This document shows positions 14,401 to 29,340 of a DNA stretch of 64,000 nucleotides, in pieces. The notes under the pieces were generated by a model. That model searched no databases and had not been told where the DNA came from. It saw only the letters and a program-made list of their open reading frames with translations. How positions within the stretch are numbered: the stretch's first letter is position 1; each line of letters begins with the position of its first letter. The position numbers were made by a program, and so were the translations under genes. Source of the stretch: Alitta virens (lineage: Eukaryota > Annelida > Polychaeta > Phyllodocida > Nereididae); contig OW028585.1 of NCBI GenBank assembly GCA_932294295.1, positions 14,788,771 to 14,852,770 on the forward strand. The letters run 5' to 3'.

Positions 14401-17400
14401 ACATGAAAGGTTCCAACTCTCTGTTTACAGGCAAAAGTCAATGACCCCAGTCATAACCAATAGAAGATATTGATTCAATAACAAACATAGGCAAATGTAT
14501 ATGTTCATTATCTATTCATTCCAATCCTCGTCATATAATATAACCGATACATTTTCAATATGGCTCTATGAATACACTATTTGAAATAACATTTCATTGT
14601 TAAGACCACCCTTGGTGCTAATTTACTGGTCTTAATGGTGAGGTGGGCTTAATAGTGAGGTAAAATACAATGGTAAAAATACACTAATGTCCTAAAATTG
14701 GTAGATTTGCCAGTAAAGTTGCCTTGACAGTGAGGTAAAATGGTCTTAATAATGAGGTGTTCTCAATAGTAAGGTGGTTTTACTAGTGAGGTGGTCCTAA
14801 TAGTGAGGTGGTCTCAATAGTAAGGTGGTCTCAATAGTAAGGTGGTCTTAATAGTAAGGTGGTCTTAATAGTGTGGGGTTCTTAATAATTAGATGGTCTT
14901 GATAATGAGGTGGTCTTAATAGTGTGGCAGTCTTTATAGTAAGATGATCTTAATAGTGAAGTGGTCTTGATAGTGAGGTGTTCTCAATACATTGTAATAT
15001 GAGCATATTTTCCAATATATTGAAGTTTCATAACCAGCAATATAATTTCATAATCAGTATAGTCAGACTACTATACACATCCTTTAAAATATCAATCCAA
15101 AAAAATGCAATATTATAACATCATTTAACTCCATATCCATAATAATTCATATCACTGTGAGGGACAAACATGAGCAACAGGATCCCAGGTAGCCGTTCAC
15201 CTGTTGGGCTAAATCAGCAGATATTTTTAATCATTTTGGTGTTAAAAACATAATCCATGGTACGTGTAATACGATGTTATAAATTCCATGAAATACATAA
15301 ATAATATAATAACGACGCGGCTTAATTTGCGGTAAGAACATTACACATATTGTATTGATGCAGCGTCGATTTGAAATGACAACATTGTGATGGGCTGAAG
15401 CCAGGAGGCTGGGAGATACCTGAAGCTTGTGATGCAGAAATAGAAAGGGGGGGCACTATCAATATTCAGAGGAGAGGAGAGGAGAGGAGAGGAGAGGAGA
15501 GGAGAGGAGAGGAGAGGAGAGGAGAGGAGAGGAGAGGAGAGGAGAGGAGAGGAGAGGAGAGGAGAGGAGAGGAGAGGAGAGGAGAGGAGAGGAGAGGAGA
15601 GGAGAGGAGAGGAGAGGAGAGGAGAGGAAAGGAAAGGAGAAGCCAGAAACTAGAGCTATGATAAATTTGCCACATGTTGTTTTAGCAACAAACAGACTGA
15701 AAATGGCGTTTGCTTGTAAGAGTTGCTGGACGACGCTGTAACCATGGAAACACAAGGTGACATGTAGTTGTCAGGGAAACCACTACAGTGCATGGTTACC
15801 ATTTACAGTCCATGGAGGCGTATTATACTACTTAAGTGATGGATAAAACATTTGTAGAACTAAATATTGCTAAATCCCTTTATCAAAGTAATACACCTAC
15901 AGTTATGATGTCAATTCAATGTCTCAATGCTACTGGATCTGAAACTTAGTCAGCTTATATGGCCACAGGCAGATTTAATGATGATAAGGTTTGGAGTCCA
16001 CACCATGTTACACATTTACCCCATGGGTGGGGTCTTTTACTTGCCTCAGCATAGACACCGAGTACAAGGCACCTCCAATTTAACGTCTCATGCGATCGAC
16101 ATCTAGCTGCTGGGATGTAGCTCATGAAGAGTGACCAAGATGGGGATATTATATATATATATATATATATATATAATAGCGATAATAGGAAAGGTAATAT
16201 ACAATTACAGGAAAACATTCATATCTGTCATTATTAGCCGTTTGTTGCCATAGTAACAGTCCTGTCATTGGCGTTATTGCGAAAATGAGACTCAAATTAT
16301 ATGCAACGATCATAAGGTGCAAAAGTGTATGTGATGTAAACAAAAATATCTGCACCGTGGCAATGATTCTGCTATTGGACTGTCAGATCTCACACCTCAT
16401 TACCTAGCTCAAGAGAGGGGATATACTGGTCTAGTGGTTAAGATGTGTGCCTGCTGATCATGAGGTAGCGGGTTCAAATCCTCACTATGGCATGGAAGTG
16501 TTGAGAAGATCCTCCTGCAACCATTGCCTCACCCCACCCAGGTGTAAATAGGTACTTGGCATAAGGCACCCACAGTGATGGCACTGGTGTGAGCTCTTGC
16601 ACCCTTATGATTAACCCTCTGTTCAAGGCTGAATATTCCCAGGGAGTTGAGAAAGACTCGGACTTGGCATGCCAAGGGTGTAAAAAACAGGGCACTCTTC
16701 GTGAGGTATGTCTCAGCCAGACTTAGTTGCGTTGGATGTTAAATAGGAGGTGCATTAAACCTTGCGTCTAAGCTGGCAATAAATGAAACCAAAAATGAAG
16801 TTTATGTGTCACACTCGTGTAGATTACAAGCTTTATCATCTCATCATAACATCAGCTTCTTGCGGCTGCCGGGGTATCATATTTACAAGCGGCTTAATTT
16901 CACAAAATCAATGTCAACACTATACAATGTACATGCCTAATAATGACTTATAATTATAGTAGCACCTCACTGTTACCACAACCTCAGTTCTAAGACATAA
17001 GCTTCCAGAATTAGGACCACCTCGATATTAAGACCACATTAGTGATTCCTTGGGTCTTAATTCCAGGGTTTTACTGTATTCAAGTATCCAAATGGCTGGC
17101 AGAAGTAGAATATCACCCATAAACAGCATTTCTTGGCTAATATCTTATAAATCAATGTTAATATCCCATACTACAGCAATATATTAAATCCAAGGGTGTT
17201 GGAAATTCATGAAATATACACGAGTACTTCCAAAGGCCACTGTTTGTACAAAGTATCCCACAGACATGAGACGAAAATAACTGAAGGAGATCCATAAAAT
17301 ATGGAAAGAATACAAAGGCCCCGGGCGATCTCTTACTTTATGTGGAAGGCTCAATGCTGTCGGTGGGTCCGCGGACTCTCGCCTCGAAATTCAATTATCC

Positions 17401-20400
17401 GAAAGAGCTGTGGAGTTTGATGGAGAGCCACTTACAAAATGTTCTCTTGTTGATGAATAACAGCATTAATTGGCAAACAGAGGCACTTGTACCTATCACA
17501 TGTTTAGATCATATGTTCAGGCCAGCTCCACAGGGACAGCCATTGTGTACACAATGCGGGTTGTGTATAGAAGCAACAACTAATTGTTTGATCGGCTAAA
17601 CACGGTGTACAGTGTTGTATAGATATGTCCGAAGCTATTGAGTACGCGTATACCCGGGCGAGCGACTTTTGACAGACGGGTGGGTGTGGGTGGGTGATTA
17701 GGGCTTTACGTCCTGTATTTCTGCACCTGATGGGCTAATTAGGTCAGGCAGAAACCATGACAATGAGACGAAGGATGAAACAGCCATCCAACTTAGGCTC
17801 GGCCGGGAATCGAACCCGGGACCCAGCGGTTGGAAGCCCAGAGCGCTACCTCTGAGCTAGGCCCACACCTAACTTTTGACAGATTGTGGTGCCAATATGA
17901 AAGAGGACATTTAATGGGATATTCTGTAACGAAATACAGGAAAAAGTAGTATTTCATGCTAAATTAATTAATTCTTCCAAATCGTTGCTCAGTTGAATCT
18001 GATTATCACTCCCAATCTGATTATCACACCTAATGGGTGCTGCGGCCTAGCGTTTAGTGTCAGACTCATACACGCATGACGACAGTTCAACCGCAGGCAC
18101 GGCATGGAGGAACTGAGCAGATCCTCCTTGAACCACTACTTCACTCTAACCAGGTATAGATGTGGCGGTTGGGTATAGGCTGAGATGGCACTGGATTGCC
18201 TAGTACTGGCGCAGTGTGATTGCAACGGCTGTATGCTCCCCTTGAGAAAGTTTCAGAGAACAGAGCCTGCCAACCGAAGGTATTGTGTGAAGTCAGCTGA
18301 GAGCTTAATGCAGCTAACAGGTTATAAACCCTGCCTTTACCTTTAAGCCAATATTAGGAGAATTTCATGCTAAACAAAGCCAATACTTGGGACTAAATTA
18401 ACAAACAATCGACTAGGTGGATCAGTGCATTCCCTAGACCAAGAGAGAGAGACTTGCTGTTTCATGCCCTCATTATATATATCTGTCATATGACAATAAT
18501 CAACTGAACTTAAGATAATATTACATGCAACACAGAGTTACTCAGGAATAAGACTGTGTAGAATATCAAGTGTATAACCAAAAGTTAGCCCAAACAGACT
18601 GCCTCAGTGCAAGCCAGTCCTATGGGGATACCCAAAAGTAGATGTCAAATTTTTGACTAAGCTTTGCGCTAATCGAATAATAGTGGATTTTCACGGAAGG
18701 TTCTCTGTATTTCCACCAGGTGGCTATGACAGAATACTGCAATTCTATTGGCTGAAAAAGTTCCCACCCTTGACTCTGATTGGCTAAAGCAAAGTGCATC
18801 CTAGCAGCAGTATTGTTAGTGAATTTTAATGTATATTTGACATCTTATAATTTAGTTGATTAGTGTTATTTCCCTGAGAGAATTATATTTATGGAATCAG
18901 TTAGGTATGACCTACTATGTCTGAAAAGCAAAATGAGTAATAAGAGGAGAGGAAAGACTCATGTCTTGCTGAATTCAGGGCTGCTCAGTGAAAAAACACT
19001 ATTCACTCCGAGACCTCAGCTTTAGCATGACTCATTATATTTGCCCTACCAAAGAAACCACTGGATCTTGAATCAGATTATACCACTGGGTTATTATTAG
19101 ACAATGGGGAGAAAAAGTAACAGAGCCTACAGAGGGCACTACGACCGTAGCAAATGAAAAGACAATAAGATGACGTCACTACATAATTGTTACACGGATG
19201 ACGTCACAATATAGATGACGTCATTAACCACTTTTCCTCCCCATATATCTGACTTCTACGGCGTACAATATCGGGTACCCACAGAGTACCTAGCGAACGC
19301 TTGGACTACACCGCTAAACCCAGCCAATACATGGACTCAACTCAGCATCAATCGACTGAGGCGTACATTAGCTGGTTCAGTGCAATTCCTGAGTAGAGCA
19401 AGAGAGAAGGGAGGGTCCATATGTAGACATCAAAGGGACTTCTACCTTCACACAAGGTTGTCTTTACAAGGCGGAAAATTGAGCCGACAGTTTAAAGGAG
19501 TCCATCGATAAACATCTGCCAGTATAGTCCCAGCTCTTGTAGTAGATTCCTATGCAACAAATGTCAATATATTACAGTCATATTCAAAGTTATTCAACTA
19601 AACTTAAACGTCATGAGCGGAAAATTGAGCCGGCAGTTTAAAGGAGTCCGTCGATAATCATCTGCCAGTATAGTCACATCTTTTACAGCGGAATCTTATA
19701 TAACAAATGTCACTATATTAATACAGTCACATTCAAATTTATTCAAGCATTTGATTGATTACAAATATCTACCTTCTTATAAACTGCAAACCATAGTGCT
19801 CAGTAAATTTGGTAAAGCAGTAGAGATCGAATCGCGTTAATTTTTGAAAAAAAACAGAGAATCTGATTCGATTTGCAAATCGTATGAATCTGTATACTAA
19901 TATGATAACAATTCTGGGATTTCTTAACATTCTTTTATCTCACTGCCATATACCAGCTGCCAACCCAATCACTCTTATAGACTCACAATGGCCAATAGAG
20001 TCTTTTCACTGAGCAGCCCTGAATTCAGCAAGACATAAGCCTTTCCTCTCTTCTTATTACTCATTTTGCTTTTCAGACACAGTAGGTAATAACTAACTGA
20101 TTCCATAAATATCACTTTCCGAAAAATAACAACCATTAACTAAATGATAAAGTGTCAAATATACATTAAAATGCACTAAAAATACTGCTGCTAGGATGCA
20201 CTTTGCTTCAGCCAATCACAGCCAAGGGTGGGAACTGTTTCAGCCAATAGAATAGCAGTATTATGTTTTAGCCACCTGGTGGAAATACAGAGAACCTTCC
20301 GTGAAAATCCACTATTTGGCCACATAAAGCAGGAACAGAAGTTAACATTCAAGTTTAAATCTATCTGTACTTACTAATCACTAAAAATTCAGGACTCAAG

Positions 20401-23400
20401 ATGGATTTTTTTTGCCTTCTTACATAATAATACAATAATAGCTGGAAACAATAAAATATATTCTATTTACAGTGTATGAAAGCCCTGCAGGAGGAACACT
20501 CTAAGACGCATTAAAAGCATCGCTATCGAGTGCCCTCCTGGCATTCCGCGAGATCAAAGCAAAATCATTATTACTGAACGACAATGACATATTTTTTACA
20601 TTACATAAATGAGGATGTTTGGAAGGGCGTCCCTAACATTATTTATAGACATCAAGCATGAATTGTAAGAAGGAGATCCCTGAGCCTATGTAGTTGTTTT
20701 TTTGACCAACCAATCACTCTAATGGACTCAACTCAGCATCAAGAACTAACCAGTCACCCTAATAGCCCAAACAGATCACTCTCAGAAGCGGATAAAGCTG
20801 AAGTTAACATTTTACAATTTTAACCTTTCTGCACCAACTAAATTTTTGCTGAAATTGCTAAAACTGAGATATAACCTCTCACAACCACTCTAATAAGTCG
20901 CATAGCCCAAACCAATCACTCCTTAACCCGGATAATGTTGAACTCATTGCAAAAATCCATCGCTTGTCACTCCGCGATGTCCAAACAATTAAGTCTGACT
21001 CAACAAGCCCTTAACGGAGCATCAAAGCAATGGCCTAATTTCTAGGGTTTGGCAAACATTAGTCAGCAGAGGACCTGACCTCTATGACATGTTTAGAGGG
21101 TTTGAGGAACAATCGGGGTTGGGTGGAGATAAAATGCTACAGATTGAACCATAGAATGGAGCAATAAAAAGATATACAGTCAAGACAAAAATTACACACG
21201 ATATATTCCAAATATTATCTAAACGTTTCATAAATTTAGTTATTCACATATGTTATGAGTTTGGTGCAGATTTACTAAGTAAAAATAATTAAATTAAATT
21301 AGTTTTTTAGGTCAGATTCTTTAGTCTCTTCATATGGATATTTATTTAGTTCTGTAAACCAGTGAATTTGAATAAATATATATAGGTATCAATAGCGTCA
21401 AAGATTGTCAATGGCCATGGGTAAATGTTTCATATCATTGTACTTAACAAGTTATGACAGAAGGCTATATGTGTGCAATGTAATCTAGTTGATGACATTA
21501 CATAACATTAATAACACGCAGCAGGAAAATTCAAAGTGTACCGAGTTCACTGGTTTGTTAAATATGAAATTTCGCAAATAATGAGTCACATGAATGGTGT
21601 ACATGGCCAAATGTGCCACGTGCATTTTCCATGAGAAGGATAAACGCATTGAAAATGCATGGTTTTTAGCTAATTATAATGTGGCAAAAACCATGCGTTT
21701 TCCATAGGTTTATCCAAACGCATGGAAAACGCACGTGGCACATTTGGCCATGTAGAGGTTATTACGAACAATGAATATAATATTTGCTCGCATATGCCTG
21801 ATGCCTATTTAGTATTAAGGTCTACAATCGTAAATAATAAGACACTTCTACATCCAAAGCAAATTCATGCAACTGGAGCAGCTTCAAGACAGGTGGCATC
21901 AGATTCTCTGGTATATTTAGAAAGATTAAGTACTTCTGTCGATGCACAGAATCGCACAACCTTGGCAGGTACGACAGTTACACAATGTTACCCGAGAAAA
22001 TGTAGACAGATGTAGACAGCTATCAGTTGTCGACCTTGGGTAAATGATGAGACACAGGCCTAGGATAGCAAAGGTCAGCAAATAATACAGTAGAATAGCA
22101 TTTTGCAGGAATATCACACTCCCTCTCTCTGGCTTATACCATACAAAGTTAATACAGAATCACAAGAAAAGTACAACCAAAGTTAAATCACCATTTTATT
22201 TTAGAATATCAAATACCACTGACAAATATCATGGTCAGCTATATTGCCTGGCAAATACTACAGAATACGAAAACGAGGCACAGAAGAACGTCATGAATGT
22301 CATTAGTGTTGTTGCTTCGTTATATATTTTTACACAGCTACTTCCATTTTTGTCTGATTTTCAAATTTTATCATATATACAAAAATGTGTAGCACAAATT
22401 GAAACCTTTCTGACCTCAAAAGTTTATTTGATTGCGGTCATCTATGTAACAATAGAGCTGGTCAGTTATCATGTGACCTTGTAACTGGAAACACTACTAC
22501 AATACATGATGTCATAAATGTACAATACTAGATGACATCGTCAATAATTGGGCTGTTGTGATGTCATACTTTGTACTAATACTTCCGAGTTCAAGGTCAC
22601 GAGTGAGCTAACCAGCCTTACTGTCTTTTATCTACTACAGTGGCAGTGCACTCTGCTACTTCCCCATTCACTGAATTAATCAGCAATTAGGCTTATTTAT
22701 AACAAAGTGATTGTCCAAAGACTGGTTTTTCAGCCCAAAACAGTTTGTTACAAGCCAGTCCAATATGTTTCACCATTGAAGAGAACACAAATATACTGCT
22801 TGACTAGAAAACTAAAATCCTTTCCCTCTGAGACAAGAATGATATCAAATGACAGTGAACATGAACAGCTATATATTAAAACTAAATTTTCTCTTACCAT
22901 GTTGATTTCCGCAGCCTTCTGCCTCGCTCTATATTGCCGCTGCAATCTGGCTATTTCTTGTTTTTCTCGCCGACTTCTGTGTTTCTTTTCTTCTATTACT
23001 TCAATGCCTTGTTCCCCTTCCATCTGAATTAAAGAAACACAATAAATTAACTAACTTATTAAGCTACAGAGGAGAGGAATTATTATATTTCCTTCAAATA
23101 TAAATTAGCAATTATGTGTAACTAATACATAATCATTATGTTATGTCGTGGTTTTTTCTAGTTTTTTTCTGCTCCTTATGAATTTCCTCTTAATTTTGCT
23201 GTGAGCTTTTGGTTCTATACATATATATATATATATTTTTTCATTTATTATTTCCTTATAATTTTCTTCTTCTTTGTTCATTTACTAAACCATAATAACA
23301 GTGGGGGTATGTCAACGATCCCAACTTCATGTCCCTGCTAAATAATTTAGTTATATTATGTATTAATCTATTATTTTGTGATTCATGTGCTGATTGTAAA

Positions 23401-26400
23401 ATAATTTGTTTGTCTTGTATTAATTGTGGCAAATAAACTTATCTATCTATATGACCGAAGTGAGAATACTACACGCACTACTTAAACCAACAGGGTTTTT
23501 TAAATAATTATCTTACAGTCAAGGACTTAAGTTAAATTTGATCCTTTATGTATGTCTTTGCAGCATTGGATTTTCCATGATTTCTCAATAATATTTTATC
23601 TCATAATTAAACAAATAATTATCTTTTTTAATATCATAATTTTGTGAGCTATATATTTGCTATGGTAAACAAGAATCAATATTGATCAATCAATCAACTG
23701 GCACTGAACTGATCTAGTATTACTTAAAATACTTCAAAATCATTCATATGACCGCAGTAATTTGCAGAAAAACCTTTTTTCCATTTTAGGCTCAGTAGGC
23801 TGATCATATGGGTTCATCAGTCTGCACTGGGTAAGGTCTGACTACTGTCGCCCTCTTGTGTTTATTGCACAAACTACAGCTGACAACCAAATACCACTGG
23901 GAGGGTGGAGTACTCATTGAATTCGTACTAAATAAATAGTTTTTTCTTATTTTATTTTTTTCAGAGGTGTATTCTGTAATGTTAATTTTATATCAAATTC
24001 TAGATTTATATGTAAATTTCTTAAATTCTTTAATATGTTCCTTTCTTTCATTGTATACATGTTAAAGGCGTATACGGCACCCGTCGTCTGCCTACCATTA
24101 TACTAATGGTAAATGAACTTGAACTTGTCAGCAAAGTGTATCGATATAATCATAAATATATATATTTTTTTTTTTTTTAAATAAATACCGCTCAGGAGCC
24201 CGTTTAACACCTAAAAACATCTAAACAATTAATTGTCTGCCATAATCAACCAAATGTTTTCTCCCACCTGTTGTTCCAGTCTTTGTATTCTCTCCGATTC
24301 TAAACGATGCAATCTCTCCGTCTCTAAACGGATCATTCTGTCTCGTTCTGACTCTCTACTTCTGCTTCGTCTCTCTCCGTCTGGCCGTCTTTTGTCTCCT
24401 TTTCGTTTCTTTAACTGTTTGCTTCGTCCCCTTTCTTTTTCCTTTTCGACTGATCGATACAGAAGCTCCATTCCTAGAATATACAGAATATAAATTGTGA
24501 TTCAAATGAACAGCAATTTTTTATTTACCAATATAACAAAAACAAACAAAAAAACTTTGAAGTTAAAAAATAATAATAAAATATATACCACTGAATATAA
24601 ATCAGAAATTAAACATTCATCACCAACGTATCCGAAAAAAGGAAATGTAAATAGTTTTAGAATCAAGATCACCTCGATATTAAGACCACCTCAGTGATTT
24701 CTAAGGGTGGTCTCAATTGTGGGGTTCAACTGTATCACTCTCATAGTACATTTAAACTAACCTTTGATCCTTTCAGTTTCCCAAGAGCGATCCAAACCAA
24801 GCACTCTCTCGCACTCCCAACTTCGGTTCAAGATTCGTTGATCTTCTTGCAACGTTGGATGCACTTCATTCTGGGATGTCCGGATTCTGCAGAAGAAGAA
24901 AAATAACGTCATGAAAATACGTGTATATATCGAGTGGATTCATTACAGCAGACTTTATCGGCTGGGAAACTAAAGTCAGCAGATGACATCGGGCGAATCT
25001 CGGACACCTATCGATTGAGGGATGGGTTTAATATCCAATGGGAGTCCAAGATTCACAAGACGTCCTCTTGAGTTTAGTTTCCAAGTCTATGAGTTCAGCT
25101 GTAATATATTGAAAAATTAATTAATGATGCGCTATTTCTCAAAAAAAAAAAAAAAAGAACTTTCTTGTTCTATATTGTAATAGACAACTAAATTACTCTG
25201 AACAAAAAAAATATAAATTGAGATAAAACTAAGATGGTATGTGAATCTCAAGATCAGCAAGGTCAGGCCTTACATGTATGACTCTTGAGTAGTGATGGCA
25301 TGTCTGTCTTAAGTACAGACTCCCTCCTCACTTGTAAAAAATTATGTACAAGTTGAATAAACAATAAATACTCTGTGCCCTTGCCACATTTCAAAACATG
25401 CCACTACTAGGCATAGAACATTTCCTTTATCCTTTTTTCTTCGGACATTACGTGAGGTGGCCTGAATAGTATTGTAAGCTGGTTCTACAGCCAAATTACA
25501 GCTGTTTCATCCTTCGTCTCATTGCCATGGTCCCTACCTGTCCTAATTAGCCCATCAGGTGCAGAAATACAGGACGTAAAGCACTAATCCACCACCACCA
25601 CCACCAGTTCAGTTTCCAAGTCTATGATATTGGCTGAATTGGGGTAATTGACATAATAACAAATCACCTGTAAGCCTCCATACTTCCTAAGCTGCCCCCC
25701 ATGATACTCCTGCGGATGTTTTCCCCACTGCTGCTTCCTTGGGGGTTCACCAGATGGCGCTTCAGTCGGGGGGTGCTTTGACTGGACCTCTTGCCGTCTC
25801 CATCGTCACTTGAGCCCCTGAAAAAATAAATATCAAATTCAATTTAGCATTATTAGTTATTTGCACAAGTCTACATTTCACATGTTTCATCAATGCATGA
25901 ACATAATTTCCATGTTGTACCTTGGCATATATTTCAATATACCATTCATTCATTCATTCAAAATTAACAATCATACTAATAAAATTCATTCGTTCATTCA
26001 AAATGAAAAAAATCATACTTATAAAATTCATTCATTCATTCAAAATGAACAAGCATACTTATAGAATTCATTCATTCATTCATTCAAAATGAACAATCGT
26101 ACTTATAAACAAATTCATTCATTCATTCAAAATGAACAAGCATACTTATAGAATTCATTAATTTCTTCAAAATGAACAATCATACTTATAAAATTCATTC
26201 ATTCATTCATTCATTAGAATTCATTCAATCATTCATTCATTCTACATATAGTTAAAAATGACTCATCTGAATCATCATGATTATATCTTTCTACCTTTCT
26301 TTTGTCTATCTTTCTTCTGTCTGTCTTTCAATTTATTTCCAATTTTTCTGAGCACTACCTTGATGTCACCACCTGGCGAATTCACTAATTACCCAACCAC

Positions 26401-26784
26401 ACCCCACACCATAATACACATTTCATACACACTACACCTTATACAACTCTTTTTCATTACAATAATTACAAACAACCCCTAAAGCACCCCCCAAGATTTC
26501 ACCCCCATAAGAACAGCTTTAGATCTACCCTCTCCAATTTTTACCCCTTCTTTATGTGTCATCTTCACCCCAAAAAGGGTTTTAATAATTTCCTTTGATG
26601 CGTTCCAAACCCCTGTCTGAGTCATCCCAGGATCAGACTTCAAAAGACTGTGATTAGTCAGGAATTAGAGGTCACACAATAATTGGGTCACGTCAAGAAT
26701 TGGGACAGAGGTCAGGGACGGGTTGATTCTACACTGGGTGGTCATGTAGAGATTTCCATGACGTTTGATTATTCAATAGATATC

Positions 26785-26842
<58 letters not shown>

Positions 26843-29196
26843 GTGCCATCTATCATGATATCTATCGTGCTATCTTGCTACCTATCTACCTGTCTATATA
26901 TCTATCATGCTATCTATCTATCTATCTTGCTATCTATCTATCTCGCTATTTTTAAAATATTGACCCTTATTTAAAAACAACAGAAAAAAAAAAACATCAG
27001 ACCAAAGTAAATGTATATTTTAACTGTAATAAATAGATTCAATAATTCATTAAAAAAAATCTTTACAAAATTATTAATTTTTCAAGAATTTTGTGTGGTT
27101 TAGTCTTTTTGCACCATGCAATCTAAAACACAGGGGTCTTTGTACCTGTATAATTGTCTCATATTTATAATTTATTATAATATTATAAATAAAGTGGCAA
27201 AACCAAGTACAAAAACCCCTGTGATGTGAAAGTGTTCCTCTAAAATGAACAAACCAAGTTTTGAATCATGACCTCTAAACGAGTTAGCCACTAGCCTACC
27301 ACTTTAACCAACAGACCAACAGCCAATTTTAATTCAAAATTCCAAGTATCCTAATTAAAAAAAAGGCCACTAAAAGACAAATATTTAGATTTCCACATCA
27401 TGAAACCTGGCAAGTGTAACTAATACCACTAATATGCTCAAATGGAGCGGAGAGATTGATTGCCTAAAACAAGGCACTGGGATCTAGCGGAAGTAGTGGT
27501 TGCCATGTTGACACGTTGCCTAGCAACAGACACCATGACAGGATGCTGCTCCATGAGGTGTGCAGGGACAAGTGACAATGCAACAGATTATGAATATCAA
27601 TTACAGTTTCAGCAACTTGGGTGGCCCAAAAATACTACTATCAAAATACAGTATTTTATAAATCTTTTTGGTGAATAAAAAAGTATAGTAAACCATTATA
27701 TCGAAAAACAAAAGAAAAATAAATTGAGTAATTGTAAGCGATTCTATTCGATTATAAGACCAGCTGCAGGCAGACATAATGATGAGATGATAAGACGTCC
27801 ACACAACTTTATATCAAATATTGGTACATCTGTGATCAAAATCCACTGAAAAGTCCTGCCAAATGTCACTAGTTCATCATATTTATGTATTTCAAAATTG
27901 TATGTGTAAATCATTCCATCGATCTAAATTTTCCAAATAATATGTCAAAATTATAAGGTGGCCCCTCAGAAGCGACATACAATTATCTTAGAGTGGTCTC
28001 CTTGCCTCTTTTTGTAACAACTGACTTTCCCCATGGCGCTAATAAATTCTTTGTAATTATCATCATACCATTACCCCATGGGTGGGGTCTTTTACTCGCC
28101 TCAGCATAGACACCGAGTACAAAGCACCTCCAATTTAACGTCTCAAGCGATCGACATCCAGCTGGGATGAAGAATGCCTGGGCCGGGAATGAAACTTGAT
28201 GTACTGATTTTTCCTTACAAGACAACAATATAGGCGGTACCATAATAACCTTTCAGTAATATTGTGATATCTATAAGACGATATTGAAATCACCACCAAT
28301 TTGAATCACTGCCTCATCATACCATTTACAAATGGTTCTCCTTTTTTTTTCAGTGTTACTGCACAATTAATATAAATTTATATGACAAATGTAGGAATGG
28401 CATCAATTTAAAACTTTCATGGAGAAAACTTTACAAATTACAACAATAGTTATTAACACCCTTTCTTACTTCTTTGAGTACCCCCCCCCCCCCCCCACAC
28501 CCTTCAGTTTATCATGAAATGTAATGTTAATGGTTACGAATCTAGCAGCAGTGCCACAGCACAGAAAATTGATAATTTCAAGCTAGTGACCCCCCCCCCC
28601 CCCCCAAAAAAAAAAAATCATTCTTGCCAGTGTAGCCAGGCCAGACATATAATAAAGAATTTGAAGATTGTGACCTCCCCCACCCCCCCCCCCCCAAATG
28701 CTTCTTTCTTCCAGACAAACAGAATAAAAGCCCAATATCATGCTAGTACCCCCCCCCCCCCCAACCAATTCCTCATCTAGTCAGAGTGAAGACAATGCCC
28801 ATGCAGGAGCCTGCCAAGCGTTTTGTCAAGGGACCTTCGAATCTATTAAGAGCCATCAACAGTGTCATGCTCCCTCGCTTTGTTACTCTCGGGGGGTAAA
28901 TTGACATTAATTTTGATTTATTTGCATCTCCAGCCATTGTACACTGTTAACACATTCCCCAGGGGAATATAAATATGAATTAAATATGATGATACAGCAC
29001 AGGATAACTGCTACTGTTCAAGTCTGGTAAGAGGCTGGAGTTCAATGTAACAGATTTCTTGTTGATAAGATGTATTTATGTATTTCGTCTAAAGTTATAA
29101 CTACATGTATTTATTCATTTATTCTATGTATTAATATTATCATTAACTGGCAATATAAATATGATAATACAATGCTGAGTAGAGTCTTAAGTTCAT

Positions 29197-29231
<35 letters not shown>

Positions 29232-29307
29232 CAGAGCCAATTAGCTTATCACTCATATATATCAATCCAAGTGATCTATCAATCAATCTATCTATATGTC
29301 CATCTCC

Positions 29308-29340
<33 letters not shown>

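Noticed and set aside
15459..15755. 98-codon minus-strand frame with LLSSP repeats
   Set aside because: Product of the GGAGA pentanucleotide repeat; the short unique start (MCFHGYSVV) coincides with an X-box palindrome and has no splice or homology support.
17342..17599. 85-codon plus-strand frame with CTQCGLC cysteine motif
   Set aside because: Tempting cysteine spacing, but no acceptor/donor pair in phase and no recognisable family; chance is the simpler reading.
17797..17864. tRNA-Gly(TCC) gene
   Set aside because: Boxes A and B are present but acceptor and anticodon stems do not pair, and the sequence continues into a SINE body that recurs at 25.5 kb.
22707..23027. 106-codon plus-strand frame
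   Set aside because: Antisense shadow of the real minus-strand exon at 22898-23023.
24233..24493. 86-codon plus-strand Ser/Leu-rich frame
   Set aside because: Antisense shadow of the minus-strand charged exon at 24268-24473.
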